Source: Bdellovibrionia bacterium
GTDB taxonomy: Bacteria > Bdellovibrionota > Bdellovibrionia > Bdellovibrionales > JAGQZY01
Assembly: GCA_030427805.1 (NCBI GenBank)
Contig: JAUICP010000005.1
Coordinates: forward strand, 409,517-473,516
DNA length: 64,000 nt
Direction of reading: 5' to 3'
The notes under the pieces were generated by a model. That model worked only from the letters and a program-made list of their open reading frames with translations, did no database searches and was not told the DNA's origin. Shown piece after piece: positions 1-7,676 of this stretch. Within the stretch, counting starts at the first letter, position 1; the number at the start of each line of letters is the position of its first letter. Position numbers and translations under genes: made by a program.

Positions 1-375
1 ACCGATCTCGGAGGCTACCGCCGTTCCCGAACGAGCGACAACGAGTAGTGCTGTAAAGATCGGACCAATCTCACGAACAATAAGAATCACCATGAGATCG
101 CCAATGTAAGCCGCATTTCCGAAATAAGTGAGCTGAGCATTAAACTGCAACACCACAATACCACCAGCGCCTAAGGCTAAAGCTGAAATGAGAGGAAGTG
201 CTTGAAAGCCCGTGAAATAAATTTGCGCAGAGACCACGCTGATGATCGTTCGAAGCCCCTGGGCTTGATCGAAGAAGGTGGCGCGCATACTCAGGTAAAC
301 CATCAAAAATACTTGATAAGTATATCGAAGGCTGCCAACAACTTTATGTCCAAGATCATCTACAAAAGTAAACAC
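1..375 (-). CDS. MlaE/YrbE-family ABC transporter permease (partial, N-terminal part)
   Basis: The reverse strand reads 125 codons from a GTG start preceded by GAGGAG with 5 nt spacing, and runs off the left edge of the window. The visible part ends in a segment containing LIVREIGPIFTALLV and ARSGTAVASEIG. This matches the MlaE permease signature (arginine, glutamate, GP, then R-x-G-x-A-x-x-x-E-x-G). MlaE permeases are the inner-membrane subunits of ABC systems that move phospholipids between inner and outer membranes. The first 40 residues look like an amphipathic N-terminal region before the membrane segments. The C-terminal part and the partner ATPase and MCE genes would lie outside the window. 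Confidence 0.85.
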   Translation of the reverse strand, partial: MFTFVDDLGHKVVGSLRYTYQVFLMVYLSMRATFFDQAQGLRTIISVVSAQIYFTGFQALPLISALALGAGGIVVLQFNAQLTYFGNAAYIGDLMVILIVREIGPIFTALLVVARSGTAVASEIG

Positions 376-446
376 TAAAACTCCTCAAAGTACTGATCGG
401 ACAATACTTCCAGGAGCTTTGCTCGCCTTTGGTTGGTTTTATTTAA

Positions 447-1016
447 TTATCGACGTTCTTCATAGGCCCAGATGGAATAAAAGAGGGACTTAATACTTTC
501 GGACAGGATGTTAATCCGTGTCTCTGGGTAATTCCCCCCAATGGTCGCCCTAGGAGTGATATGAATTTCTCGAGGGTATGAGGCCTTAAAAGTTCTCAAA
601 GACCGGTACATGTGAACATAGGAAGTCACTAAAAGAATATCTCGGCAATTTAATGCCTCGACTATGGATAAGGATTGTTCGGCATTTCCAAAGGTCGTCT
701 GCGAACGTCTCTCTAAAATAATGTCTTCTTTTGAAATACTTCCGTAATAATAGGCTTTTGGAAAAATTTCTTCGAATCGACTTCCAGGATTTACTCCGGC
801 AACGATGAGTTTTTTAACTCGACCTTGAGCGAGTAAATCCAAACCTTCATTGAGACGATTGGGACCACCAGTAAGAACAACCGCGCAATCGGCGGCTTGG
901 TCTTCGGTCCACACGTTCATCGCGATCGACTGGATCCGATTGGTTTCACGAACGATGAACCAAATGACTCCCAGAAGGGAGCCAAGTAGTAAAAAGATAA
1001 TAATCTTTTTGCGCAT
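447..1016 (-). CDS. DUF218 / YdcF-SanA-like membrane-anchored protein
   Basis: The protein has 189 aa. It has one N-terminal membrane anchor (about residues 4-22, IIIFLLLGSLLGVIWFIV) and then a DUF218 domain. Family landmarks are an early VVLTGGPNRLNEGLDLL stretch, an internal LIVAGVNPGS strand-turn, the acidic/serine segment ILERRSQTTFGNAEQS, and LLVTSYVHMYRSLRTF near the end. The family includes SanA, ElyC and YdcF, linked to envelope integrity and polyprenyl-phosphate metabolism in Enterobacteria. The biochemical reaction of this member cannot be deduced. It lies just downstream of ridA on the same strand (9 bp gap), so the two are probably co-transcribed. Confidence 0.8.
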   Translation of the reverse strand: MRKKIIIFLLLGSLLGVIWFIVRETNRIQSIAMNVWTEDQAADCAVVLTGGPNRLNEGLDLLAQGRVKKLIVAGVNPGSRFEEIFPKAYYYGSISKEDIILERRSQTTFGNAEQSLSIVEALNCRDILLVTSYVHMYRSLRTFKASYPREIHITPRATIGGNYPETRINILSESIKSLFYSIWAYEERR

Positions 1017-1025
1017 GCATTCAGT

Positions 1026-1406
1026 TTAGAATCGTTTGCAAAGAACTTCAATTTCCACATTGACGCCCTTAGGTAATTCTTTAACGGCAACACAGCTTCT
1101 TGCCGGTGGATTTTCAGGAAAATACTTCCCATAGATCTCGTTCACCTGGCCAAAGTCGGACATATCAGTCAAAAAGATCATTGTTTTCACGACATTGTCG
1201 AACTTGAGACCGGCATTTTCGAGAACCGCGGCCACATTCTGCATAACGATTTCAGTTTGCTTTTGAATGTCTCCAGTAAAAACCTCTCCCGTTTCGGCGA
1301 TGATTGGAACCTGACCCGAACAAAAAACCGTTCCGTCAATCTCTACGGCTTGGCTATAGGGACCTACCGGTGCTGGCGCTTTATCTGTATTTAAAATCTT
1401 TTTCAT
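1026..1406 (-). CDS. ridA: RidA family reactive intermediate/imine deaminase
   Basis: The protein has 126 aa, the usual size for RidA/YjgF/UK114. Characteristic segments are the N-terminal APAPVGPYSQAV, FCSGQVP, and the C-terminal NPPARSCVAVKELPKGVNVEIE. These contain the conserved arginine that binds the substrate carboxylate and the final glutamate used in hydrolysis. RidA hydrolyses 2-aminoacrylate and related enamines released by PLP enzymes, protecting them from inactivation, and acts as a cytosolic trimer. A strong terminator-like hairpin lies just upstream, so this gene starts a short minus-strand unit with the DUF218 gene. Confidence 0.93.
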   Translation of the reverse strand: MKKILNTDKAPAPVGPYSQAVEIDGTVFCSGQVPIIAETGEVFTGDIQKQTEIVMQNVAAVLENAGLKFDNVVKTMIFLTDMSDFGQVNEIYGKYFPENPPARSCVAVKELPKGVNVEIEVLCKRF

Positions 1407-1453
1407 TGTATCACTCCAATATTCTTCTCACCCACCGGTGAAATCTAAAAAAA

Positions 1454-1478
1454 AAGGACCTAAAACGTTTAGGTCCTT
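1454..1478. terminator. Bidirectional intrinsic terminator
   Basis: A perfect 11-bp stem (AAGGACCTAAA / TTTAGGTCCTT) with a 3-nt loop is flanked by A-runs on the left and a T/A-rich tract on the right. It lies between the end of the gliding-type cluster and ridA, so it most likely terminates the long minus-strand cluster. Confidence 0.85.
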
Positions 1479-1502
1479 CTACTAAAAAAATCAAGTTTGG
1501 AT

Positions 1503-2540
1503 TTACTTCGGCTGATCGTTAGGATCGATTTCAAAGGTTCCGGTCACAAAATTGACCTGTAACTTAGCGTCTGCCTCGTCATCATTCAGAGTGAACTCAT
1601 CGCCGAAGTAGATGGCATTGCGAGTGGGATCATAGGTCCATCCCACTATGGGATCCGATGGAACCACTCGATTCCCTACCTTAACCTCAATGGTTTCAGG
1701 TACGGGAGCTTCGCGAAGATAGAAATAACGACCCACTTTATCAACAATATCGTTGGCTAGCATAGCTAACTTAGTTCCGAAGCTAGGGTCACAAAGACTA
1801 AAGTAATTTCCACCTTCAACTAAATTGAGGAACTCAAGAATTCGAAAGGGTTCAGGTGGGTCTCTTCGGCAGTCCGCTGAAGTATTGGGAGGTACGATCG
1901 CACCATAACCCAAGATTAAGTCAGAGTTGCCACCTTTTAGGTTGAGCAAGAAATCATAAAGCTGAACCGGGCCAGCGCCGTTTTTCTTATTTCCTTGGTC
2001 CTCAGTATCCGTCAAAAAGATAATTGCCAAGTGAGCCTTGGGTCTAAAGAAACCAAAGTTTCGCCCGCCACTCGATGTATGCAATGGTGAAAGGGCCAAT
2101 TTTATAGTTTCAAAATGAATTTCAGTGGTATCGCCACCCGTGCCCACAAGAACGTTATTTCTCAAAGCCTCCAGGCCATTGGGCGTATTCTTATCGACGT
2201 AGGCTGGGTTGCCAACGAGAGCTCCACCGCCCGAACGGTTATAAGATGAATAGTCTAAACTCGTAGTGATGACACCAAAGTGATAATCAAGAAATGAACT
2301 CGTATTCAATCCCTGAATAAAGGTACTCATACCGTTTGAAAGGTTTTGTTGATGCTGGGTCATTGAACCTGAGTCATCCACTACGAAGAGAATATCCACT
2401 TGAGGGCGAAACTCTTGCCCACGAACTTCTCCCTTAAAAACCTTCTTTTCAAATTTTGGTTTTGGGATCAGCTTCTCACTAGCCGGGCCATCACAGCCGA
2501 GGAAAGCAAAAAATAGCAAACTCAATAATAAGACTCGCAT
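1503..2540 (-). CDS. VWA-domain outer-surface lipoprotein, CglB-like
   Basis: The protein has 345 aa. It has a lipoprotein signal (hydrophobic core then FAFLGC, lipobox Cys16). A von Willebrand A domain follows, starting near residue 48 with DILFVVDDSGSMTQ (MIDAS DxSGS) and including the later FLTDTEDQGN acidic segment. It is the last gene of the minus-strand cluster encoding a TolQ/TolR-like motor and periplasmic TPR proteins. In Myxococcus the Glt gliding complex works with the VWA lipoprotein CglB, a surface adhesin, and the position and architecture here suggest the same role. That assignment is inference; what is seen is the lipobox and the MIDAS motif. The RBS is AGGAGG. Confidence 0.75.
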   Translation of the reverse strand: MRVLLLSLLFFAFLGCDGPASEKLIPKPKFEKKVFKGEVRGQEFRPQVDILFVVDDSGSMTQHQQNLSNGMSTFIQGLNTSSFLDYHFGVITTSLDYSSYNRSGGGALVGNPAYVDKNTPNGLEALRNNVLVGTGGDTTEIHFETIKLALSPLHTSSGGRNFGFFRPKAHLAIIFLTDTEDQGNKKNGAGPVQLYDFLLNLKGGNSDLILGYGAIVPPNTSADCRRDPPEPFRILEFLNLVEGGNYFSLCDPSFGTKLAMLANDIVDKVGRYFYLREAPVPETIEVKVGNRVVPSDPIVGWTYDPTRNAIYFGDEFTLNDDEADAKLQVNFVTGTFEIDPNDQPK

Positions 2541-2548
2541 TCTTCCTC

Positions 2549-4147
2549 CTAGCGTTTCTTCTTAGCCTGGCAGCCTTTTTTGACATCGATCTTGTAGTTT
2601 GAAACTTCATCAAACCAAATTTCTCCTTCAAATGGGAATGTCAGACGATCTGGGCTCTGACTACCAGTCGTACCCTTTTTGATATCGATTTTATCGGTAT
2701 TAGCCGCAACCACTCTCTCAGCCAATGATAATTGCTGAATGAGCTCCGCTTCAACGATGTGAAGCTTATCAAGGATTCTTTGAATCTCACCAAGCTCATC
2801 CTTAGCTAACCTTTGCACTCTCGAAAGAGTGGCATTCTTGGCTTGAGTTGCTCGCTTCTCAACAGATTTGCGGAATCGCTCGATCGAAGCCTGGAATCCA
2901 ACTTGTCCGGTACCGCCAGACAAGGACTGGGCGTAAAGCTCACCAGCTAACTTCGCTTCTTTTTCGAGGCGCGCTTGAATGCGAATCTGATGGGCCAGAA
3001 TCTCATCTCTAGTAATAAAACGAGGGAGTTCCGTAGCCTCACCACCCAATTCCCTAAGCGTGACCCGCTTTTCTTTCATGCGCTCAATAAAGCTGCGCAC
3101 TACTTTCTGATCAGCAGACTCAATCAGGGCCATCAATTTCGAAGCCTTTGGACGAAAACGACTGCGATAGGTTTTAAGACTCTGGGCCACTCCGGGATAA
3201 TCACAGATCTTAAGCTGCGCCAAAGAATTTAAAAACACACTCTCAGGGCCTACGAAACCTGAGAATTCAGGAATCATAATGGTCTTCATAAGAGCCAAAG
3301 TGTTTTGTGGCTGTCCCTTTCTAATATAGGCCCAACCCATTTCTTCTTGTGCTTCGAACCAGTAATCAGATGATTTTGAAACCTGCTGATAGTAGCGAAT
3401 TGATGGATCGAGATAACCATTCTGGTAAAGAAGTCTTGAAGCCGTTATGGTCATCAAATCCTTACCGATTGGATTGTTCTCAGCTTTCATGAGGTGAGCA
3501 AGAACTTTTGCTGCCTTCCCGATATCACCTTTAAGAGAAAGGCTCAGTACAAGCTGCCACTCAACCCAAGCCCGCTCCCAACTTGATAGGGATGTTTTCT
3601 TGATGAGATCTTCAATTTCCACCACTTTTTCGGGGTCGAAAAGGTTTCTTGAACGCACACGTATTTCTGTGGCAACCCCAAGTATCTCCGTCCACTGTGG
3701 GTTCCACATTGACTTAACAAGGGTCCAAGAGTCATGGGTCTCTGGTGCCATCTCGCGAACCATAGAAACAAGGTCCTTATCGAGACTCTTCGGCTCGCTG
3801 ACTGTCATGATCGTTTCGAGACCGAGAACTTCTAAACCGTTTTTGAATAGAAGCACTCCATAAAGGGCACGACCATTGTCAGTACTTTCAAAAGTACTTC
3901 CTTCGAAGGCAACCGGCCACTGGTAAAGAGCTTTCTTGTAATTTCCATCTTTGAAAAACTGAGTGAATATATTTTGCTCAGCTGTTCTCGAAGTGAGAAG
4001 TCGTCCCATAAGGGCCGCTCTCGGGTGAATCGTTCCTTCTTGAGTTTTAACTTCTTCGTTTCCGAGGAGTTCTAGGAGGTCGTCCCCCATAGCCGTCACC
4101 GGAAGCATTAAAAAAGAAAAAAGAAGGATTGGTAAAAACTTTTTCAT
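2549..4147 (-). CDS. Periplasmic TPR/coiled-coil protein of the gliding-type cluster
   Basis: The protein has 532 aa. Residues 1-21 form a Sec signal peptide (hydrophobic, ending VTAMGDD). The central region has helical tetratricopeptide-like hairpins (for example WFEAQEEMGWAYIRKGQPQNT). A long charged helical segment at about residues 380-480 is likely coiled coil, followed by a short C-terminal tail with a single cysteine. It sits between the VWA lipoprotein and a beta-barrel gene with gaps of 8-9 bp, as in an operon. Glt-type machines have several periplasmic TPR proteins (GltC, GltD, GltE), and this could be one of them, but no specific orthologue can be named from sequence alone. Confidence 0.65.
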   Translation of the reverse strand: MKKFLPILLFSFLMLPVTAMGDDLLELLGNEEVKTQEGTIHPRAALMGRLLTSRTAEQNIFTQFFKDGNYKKALYQWPVAFEGSTFESTDNGRALYGVLLFKNGLEVLGLETIMTVSEPKSLDKDLVSMVREMAPETHDSWTLVKSMWNPQWTEILGVATEIRVRSRNLFDPEKVVEIEDLIKKTSLSSWERAWVEWQLVLSLSLKGDIGKAAKVLAHLMKAENNPIGKDLMTITASRLLYQNGYLDPSIRYYQQVSKSSDYWFEAQEEMGWAYIRKGQPQNTLALMKTIMIPEFSGFVGPESVFLNSLAQLKICDYPGVAQSLKTYRSRFRPKASKLMALIESADQKVVRSFIERMKEKRVTLRELGGEATELPRFITRDEILAHQIRIQARLEKEAKLAGELYAQSLSGGTGQVGFQASIERFRKSVEKRATQAKNATLSRVQRLAKDELGEIQRILDKLHIVEAELIQQLSLAERVVAANTDKIDIKKGTTGSQSPDRLTFPFEGEIWFDEVSNYKIDVKKGCQAKKKR

Positions 4148-4156
4148 GCTTAACTC

Positions 4157-4876
4157 CTAAAGCATATAACCCATAGAGAACGTCGCTATGGTCATATTCA
4201 TTTGCTGTTTCCCGGTAAATCTCTCGCTATCGTAGAACTGTTGTCTGAGCTCAAGACGGCTGGTGAGGTGGTTCGAAATCCAAAATCCAACTCCTCCACC
4301 TACGGTGTAAGTTTCAGAAGCGGCACTTTGTAATTCCATCTGTCCATAACCGAGAGTCAGATAAACATCAAAATGGACAATACCGCTATTGAACATGTTG
4401 AGTTTTCCGTAGATCGGATAGTAATTGAGAACGCCAAGGTAACCTTGAGTCGGCTCATCCAATTCAGGAATAATAGCCTCGTCATCTTTGAGTCGGTCCT
4501 TGAGTTCACCACCTGTACCAACAAGTGCTTCACCTTCGTTAGATAGACCATTATAGGTTTTGAGATACTTAGCTCCCACCGACCAGCGAGGATTAATGTG
4601 GATATGATAATCGAAATTGACTGACTGGGTATTCACCAAGGAGTCCCCACCAATAAAGTTCGAATAACCTACATTAAATTCATGACGCCATCTGCGCGGT
4701 ACGATTCGATCCTGAACGACGCGAATCTCAGCCTCTGGATTGAGTGACTTCGCTCGATCGAGTAACACATCATTGCCACCCAAAGAATCGAAGCCTTCCA
4801 TAATATCTGCAGAAGACATTAATGGAGCGAGCATTACTAAAACTAAAACTATCATTTTATATTTAAACTTATTCAT
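4157..4876 (-). CDS. Outer-membrane beta-barrel protein of the gliding-type cluster
   Basis: The protein has 239 aa from the ATG at 4876, chosen because it has a GGAG RBS at 6 nt; an in-frame ATG four codons upstream has none. A signal peptide (MIVLVLVMLAPLMSSADI) is followed by alternating amphipathic beta-strands such as HEFNVGYSNFIGGDS, VNFDYHIHINPRWSVGAKYL, FDVYLTLGYGQMEL and MTIATFSMGYML, ending in a hydrophobic residue. Myxococcus Glt complexes contain OM barrels GltA, GltB and GltH, and the location suggests an equivalent. The specific counterpart is not determined. Confidence 0.7.
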   Translation of the reverse strand: MNKFKYKMIVLVLVMLAPLMSSADIMEGFDSLGGNDVLLDRAKSLNPEAEIRVVQDRIVPRRWRHEFNVGYSNFIGGDSLVNTQSVNFDYHIHINPRWSVGAKYLKTYNGLSNEGEALVGTGGELKDRLKDDEAIIPELDEPTQGYLGVLNYYPIYGKLNMFNSGIVHFDVYLTLGYGQMELQSAASETYTVGGGVGFWISNHLTSRLELRQQFYDSERFTGKQQMNMTIATFSMGYML

Positions 4877-4891
4877 AACTAACTCCATCTC

Positions 4892-6271
4892 TTAAAATCG
4901 GCCCGGTGTAGGGTCGCCACTGGTATTGGGGTCAATTTCCGGCGCCGGTGGAAGCTCTGGAGTCTGTTCAACAATTGGCGCAGGTGGTGGTGGTGGAATC
5001 GGAGCTGGGCCAGGATTTGATGGTCCAGTCGATCTCTTCACTCGAATAATTCCTTCCCAAGGAACCTTTTCGTAATCGTCGTCATCTTGAATGGAAGACT
5101 TATTAATTCCCTCATAGGCAATTCGAAAGCTCGAACTGGCGCCAATATTCTGTGGCATCCAACGAATCGTACAAGCCCTCACCTTACCGCTCGACTGCGA
5201 AATACACTTACAGACAGAAGGCCCTGGCAAATCGTTACATCGAGTAAGCCAGTTGACGTCAACTTGACCTTCGTTTTTGCGATCGAAAACTGAGAACGTA
5301 AAAATATTTTCTTTACCTTCTTCAAACTCAATAACTTCTCTCCACGTAGTGGAGGGCTCAGAAATTTTGTTTATAACTTCGAACTCACCAGTAAAGCGCG
5401 GCGACGACTGTTCAAACTGAGAAATCGCCTGAATAGCAAAGTCAAACTCAGCTTGTCTTGGTACGAGTTCACGGTTTTCAGTGTTAACTATTAAACCGAT
5501 GGTCCAAATAGAAGGATCCTGACGATCCTGCTCTGGCTGCACACTTGTGTCTTTGTAGACCAAATGAGCCGCAGCTCTGTAGTTATTTGACTTATCAATA
5601 ATTTTTAACTCAGGCGCTACACCAGTCCCCGTTCCATTGAGAGAATCTGGATCCCTAACAACGACCTGAAACTGTCTGGCCTCACCTTCGCGCAAAGGTT
5701 TCTCGAGTCCTTTGATTTCGAGGATTTCTGGAGCTTCAGTGACCCTGCGGATAACAACCATAAACTCTTGCTCGGTTCTGTAGATGGCTAATCCATCAAC
5801 CGTAGCACGAAGTTCGACTCGCATCGTGATTCTTCGCTCGAGTTGCTCTTTTACGAAACCATCATCTGGAGTCCACTTAATGGTAATTTGCCCAGTTCTT
5901 GGATCTTCTTGCGCCACATCACCAATGAGTAGCTCACCTTTTTCGAATTCTTGAGTGGCCCCAGGAAGACGCTCTTCTAGGTTAAGAATTTCCATTTCAA
6001 TTTTCGAATCAGGAAACGCTGAACGCCCAGAAAACGAAATCGTTGCTTCCGTTCCTTCAAAAAACTCATAAAAGCGAGCTGAATCAATTTGCAAAGAGTC
6101 TTTTGCGACGGCCTTTGGCTTTGGTTCTTCTGGCTTTTTATCTTTCTGAATAGCCTCAACCGTTTCGATTTGTTCATTCCAGCCACCGTGACAGGCTGTT
6201 AAACCGATTCCGGTAAATGCTATTAGAACCCATTTCAAATAGAAACTCATTTTAGAATCCCCTTGTTTCAT
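4892..6271 (-). CDS. Large lipoprotein with Ig/cadherin-like repeats and Pro-rich tail
   Basis: The protein has 459 aa. A lipoprotein signal ends in GLTAC followed by HGG, giving a lipidated cysteine. Residues 60-400 are beta-rich and contain PEILEIKGLEKPLREGE and VVVRDPDS, which resemble bacterial Ig-like or cadherin-like modules. Four cysteines cluster near residues 345-370 (RCNDLPGPSVCKCISQ), perhaps disulfide bonded. The tail is proline-rich (PAPIPPPPPAP). The start at 6271 has a strong AGGAGGG RBS; an alternative ATG seven codons later also has AGGGG. It lies in the gliding-type operon 2 bp from the AgmX/PglI-type gene. No family name is offered. Confidence 0.6.
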   Translation of the reverse strand: MKQGDSKMSFYLKWVLIAFTGIGLTACHGGWNEQIETVEAIQKDKKPEEPKPKAVAKDSLQIDSARFYEFFEGTEATISFSGRSAFPDSKIEMEILNLEERLPGATQEFEKGELLIGDVAQEDPRTGQITIKWTPDDGFVKEQLERRITMRVELRATVDGLAIYRTEQEFMVVIRRVTEAPEILEIKGLEKPLREGEARQFQVVVRDPDSLNGTGTGVAPELKIIDKSNNYRAAAHLVYKDTSVQPEQDRQDPSIWTIGLIVNTENRELVPRQAEFDFAIQAISQFEQSSPRFTGEFEVINKISEPSTTWREVIEFEEGKENIFTFSVFDRKNEGQVDVNWLTRCNDLPGPSVCKCISQSSGKVRACTIRWMPQNIGASSSFRIAYEGINKSSIQDDDDYEKVPWEGIIRVKRSTGPSNPGPAPIPPPPPAPIVEQTPELPPAPEIDPNTSGDPTPGRF

Positions 6272-6273
6272 GC

Positions 6274-7413
6274 TTACCCCCTCCTTCTCAACAGGAATGG
6301 ATAGGCCACTTTAACGCTTATGCCACCTTCAGGAAGTGGAAACTTCCAGCTCTTCAAGCGACGAATGATGCAATCTTCAACCATTTTTGAATGAAGTGTT
6401 GTATTTAAAATTCCAGCTCGTGAAACACGACCATTCGAACCAATTGTAAAATCAACTGCCACTCGACCTCCGAGAGTAGGATCACCTTGGAGCCCCTGCT
6501 CGTAGCAGAATGTGATTTGACCTTTATTTCGCTCGATAACCGCAGAAATCAAATCGCGATCGAGACCACCTTGAACAATCGCCTCTTTACCTAAAGGAAT
6601 TGGCGCATTACCCGCTGAACCGACAAGACTTAACTTTCCGTACCCAGCTTTACCGCCACCTTTACCTTTAGTACCGTAGCCGCCGCCGCCTTTGATGTTT
6701 CCGCCGACACCGACTGGTGCTGCCACAATACCTTTTCCATAAAGACTTGTCTGGACACCGCCTGAACCGGCAGTACCACCAAGACCTGGACCGGCCGTTG
6801 TTTTGACCTGCCCGAGGTTGACTCCGCCTTTTTGCTTGCTGTTTTTAGAGCTACCCAAAACAGCCAAGGCCCCAAGGCGATTCACCGACTTTGATTTTTT
6901 CTTCGGCGCTTTCTTTGGTGCTTTGTTTTGCGATCGAGTGACTGCAAAACGATTGGCCTTAAGCTCTACAACCTTTGGCGGCTTACGCTTGACCACTTTT
7001 ACAACGTGCTCTTTAAGTTCTTTTTCGATTTCTTCGGTCGTATCCACTGGATTTTGAACGACGATCAAAACAAAGAACATAAACATGACGGCCACCATTC
7101 CAAGACTGGCCTTCCACGTCGATTCCTTCTCTTCTGGTTCAGGGTCATTTCGAAATACATTTTCTGCTTCAGTTCGATAGACAAGTCGCGTTCCATCGGC
7201 AAATTGAAAGCCGGTGGTTTTGACTTCTTCAACTGAAAGTTGATTGAGAACTTCGAAATCCACTGAATCTTCTACCAAAGCATCCGTACTCGGCAGAAAC
7301 TCGATTCTTAAATTATCTAATCTTCGGACGACATAAATCTCATTGCCTTCAAAATGGGGCATGAGCCTTATTATCTTCCCCTCATTATTTTCTAGTGCAA
7401 AAAACTGACTCAT
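6274..7413 (-). CDS. AgmX/PglI C-terminal (TonB-like) transmembrane protein
   Basis: The protein has 379 aa. The N-terminal about 85 residues are cytoplasmic and beta-rich. One membrane helix follows at about 107-125 (MVAVMFMFFVLIVVQNP). Then come a basic, Lys/Pro segment, a Gly-rich linker at about 190-280, and a C-terminal domain (VIERNKGQITFCYEQGL, GGRVAVDFTIGSNGRVSRAGI, LKSWKFPLP). The last is the AgmX/PglI-type C-terminal domain, a relative of TonB C-domains. In Myxococcus such proteins (GltG/GltJ) span the periplasm and couple the AglRQS motor to outer components. The position next to TolQ/TolR-like genes supports an energy-transducing link here. Confidence 0.82.
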   Translation of the reverse strand: MSQFFALENNEGKIIRLMPHFEGNEIYVVRRLDNLRIEFLPSTDALVEDSVDFEVLNQLSVEEVKTTGFQFADGTRLVYRTEAENVFRNDPEPEEKESTWKASLGMVAVMFMFFVLIVVQNPVDTTEEIEKELKEHVVKVVKRKPPKVVELKANRFAVTRSQNKAPKKAPKKKSKSVNRLGALAVLGSSKNSKQKGGVNLGQVKTTAGPGLGGTAGSGGVQTSLYGKGIVAAPVGVGGNIKGGGGYGTKGKGGGKAGYGKLSLVGSAGNAPIPLGKEAIVQGGLDRDLISAVIERNKGQITFCYEQGLQGDPTLGGRVAVDFTIGSNGRVSRAGILNTTLHSKMVEDCIIRRLKSWKFPLPEGGISVKVAYPFLLRRRG

Positions 7414-7421
7414 GGTCTCTC

Positions 7422-7676
7422 CTAGTACCGGCTCGCTGATTTCTTAATTCGATCTTTGAAGTCTTTTCGAATACCCAAAAGGGCATCCAAAACTTTATCT
7501 TCTTCAACCGTTACTACCGACTCATCCGAGAAATGATACTTACCTTGAATCAAAAGGTCGTCGAAACTGACGTCAGTTGACTTCTTTGCTTTAGCACCTT
7601 TAGGAGCAGCCTGACTCGTTCCAACCACGAATAAGGTCATTCCAATTACAAGAAGTAATCTCATTGCTTTATTCAT
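7422..7676 (-). CDS. Small exported protein of unknown function in the gliding-type cluster
   Basis: The protein has 84 aa. A signal peptide (LLLVIGMTLFVVGTSQAAP) is followed by a lysine-rich stretch and a short charged domain with DVSFDDLLIQGKYHFSDES. It overlaps the end of the upstream 1021-aa TPR gene by 8 bp, so translation is probably coupled. GGGAG lies before the ATG. I do not recognise a family. Its place between the TPR protein and the AgmX/PglI-type protein suggests a periplasmic accessory subunit. Confidence 0.55.
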   Translation of the reverse strand: MNKAMRLLLVIGMTLFVVGTSQAAPKGAKAKKSTDVSFDDLLIQGKYHFSDESVVTVEEDKVLDALLGIRKDFKDRIKKSASRY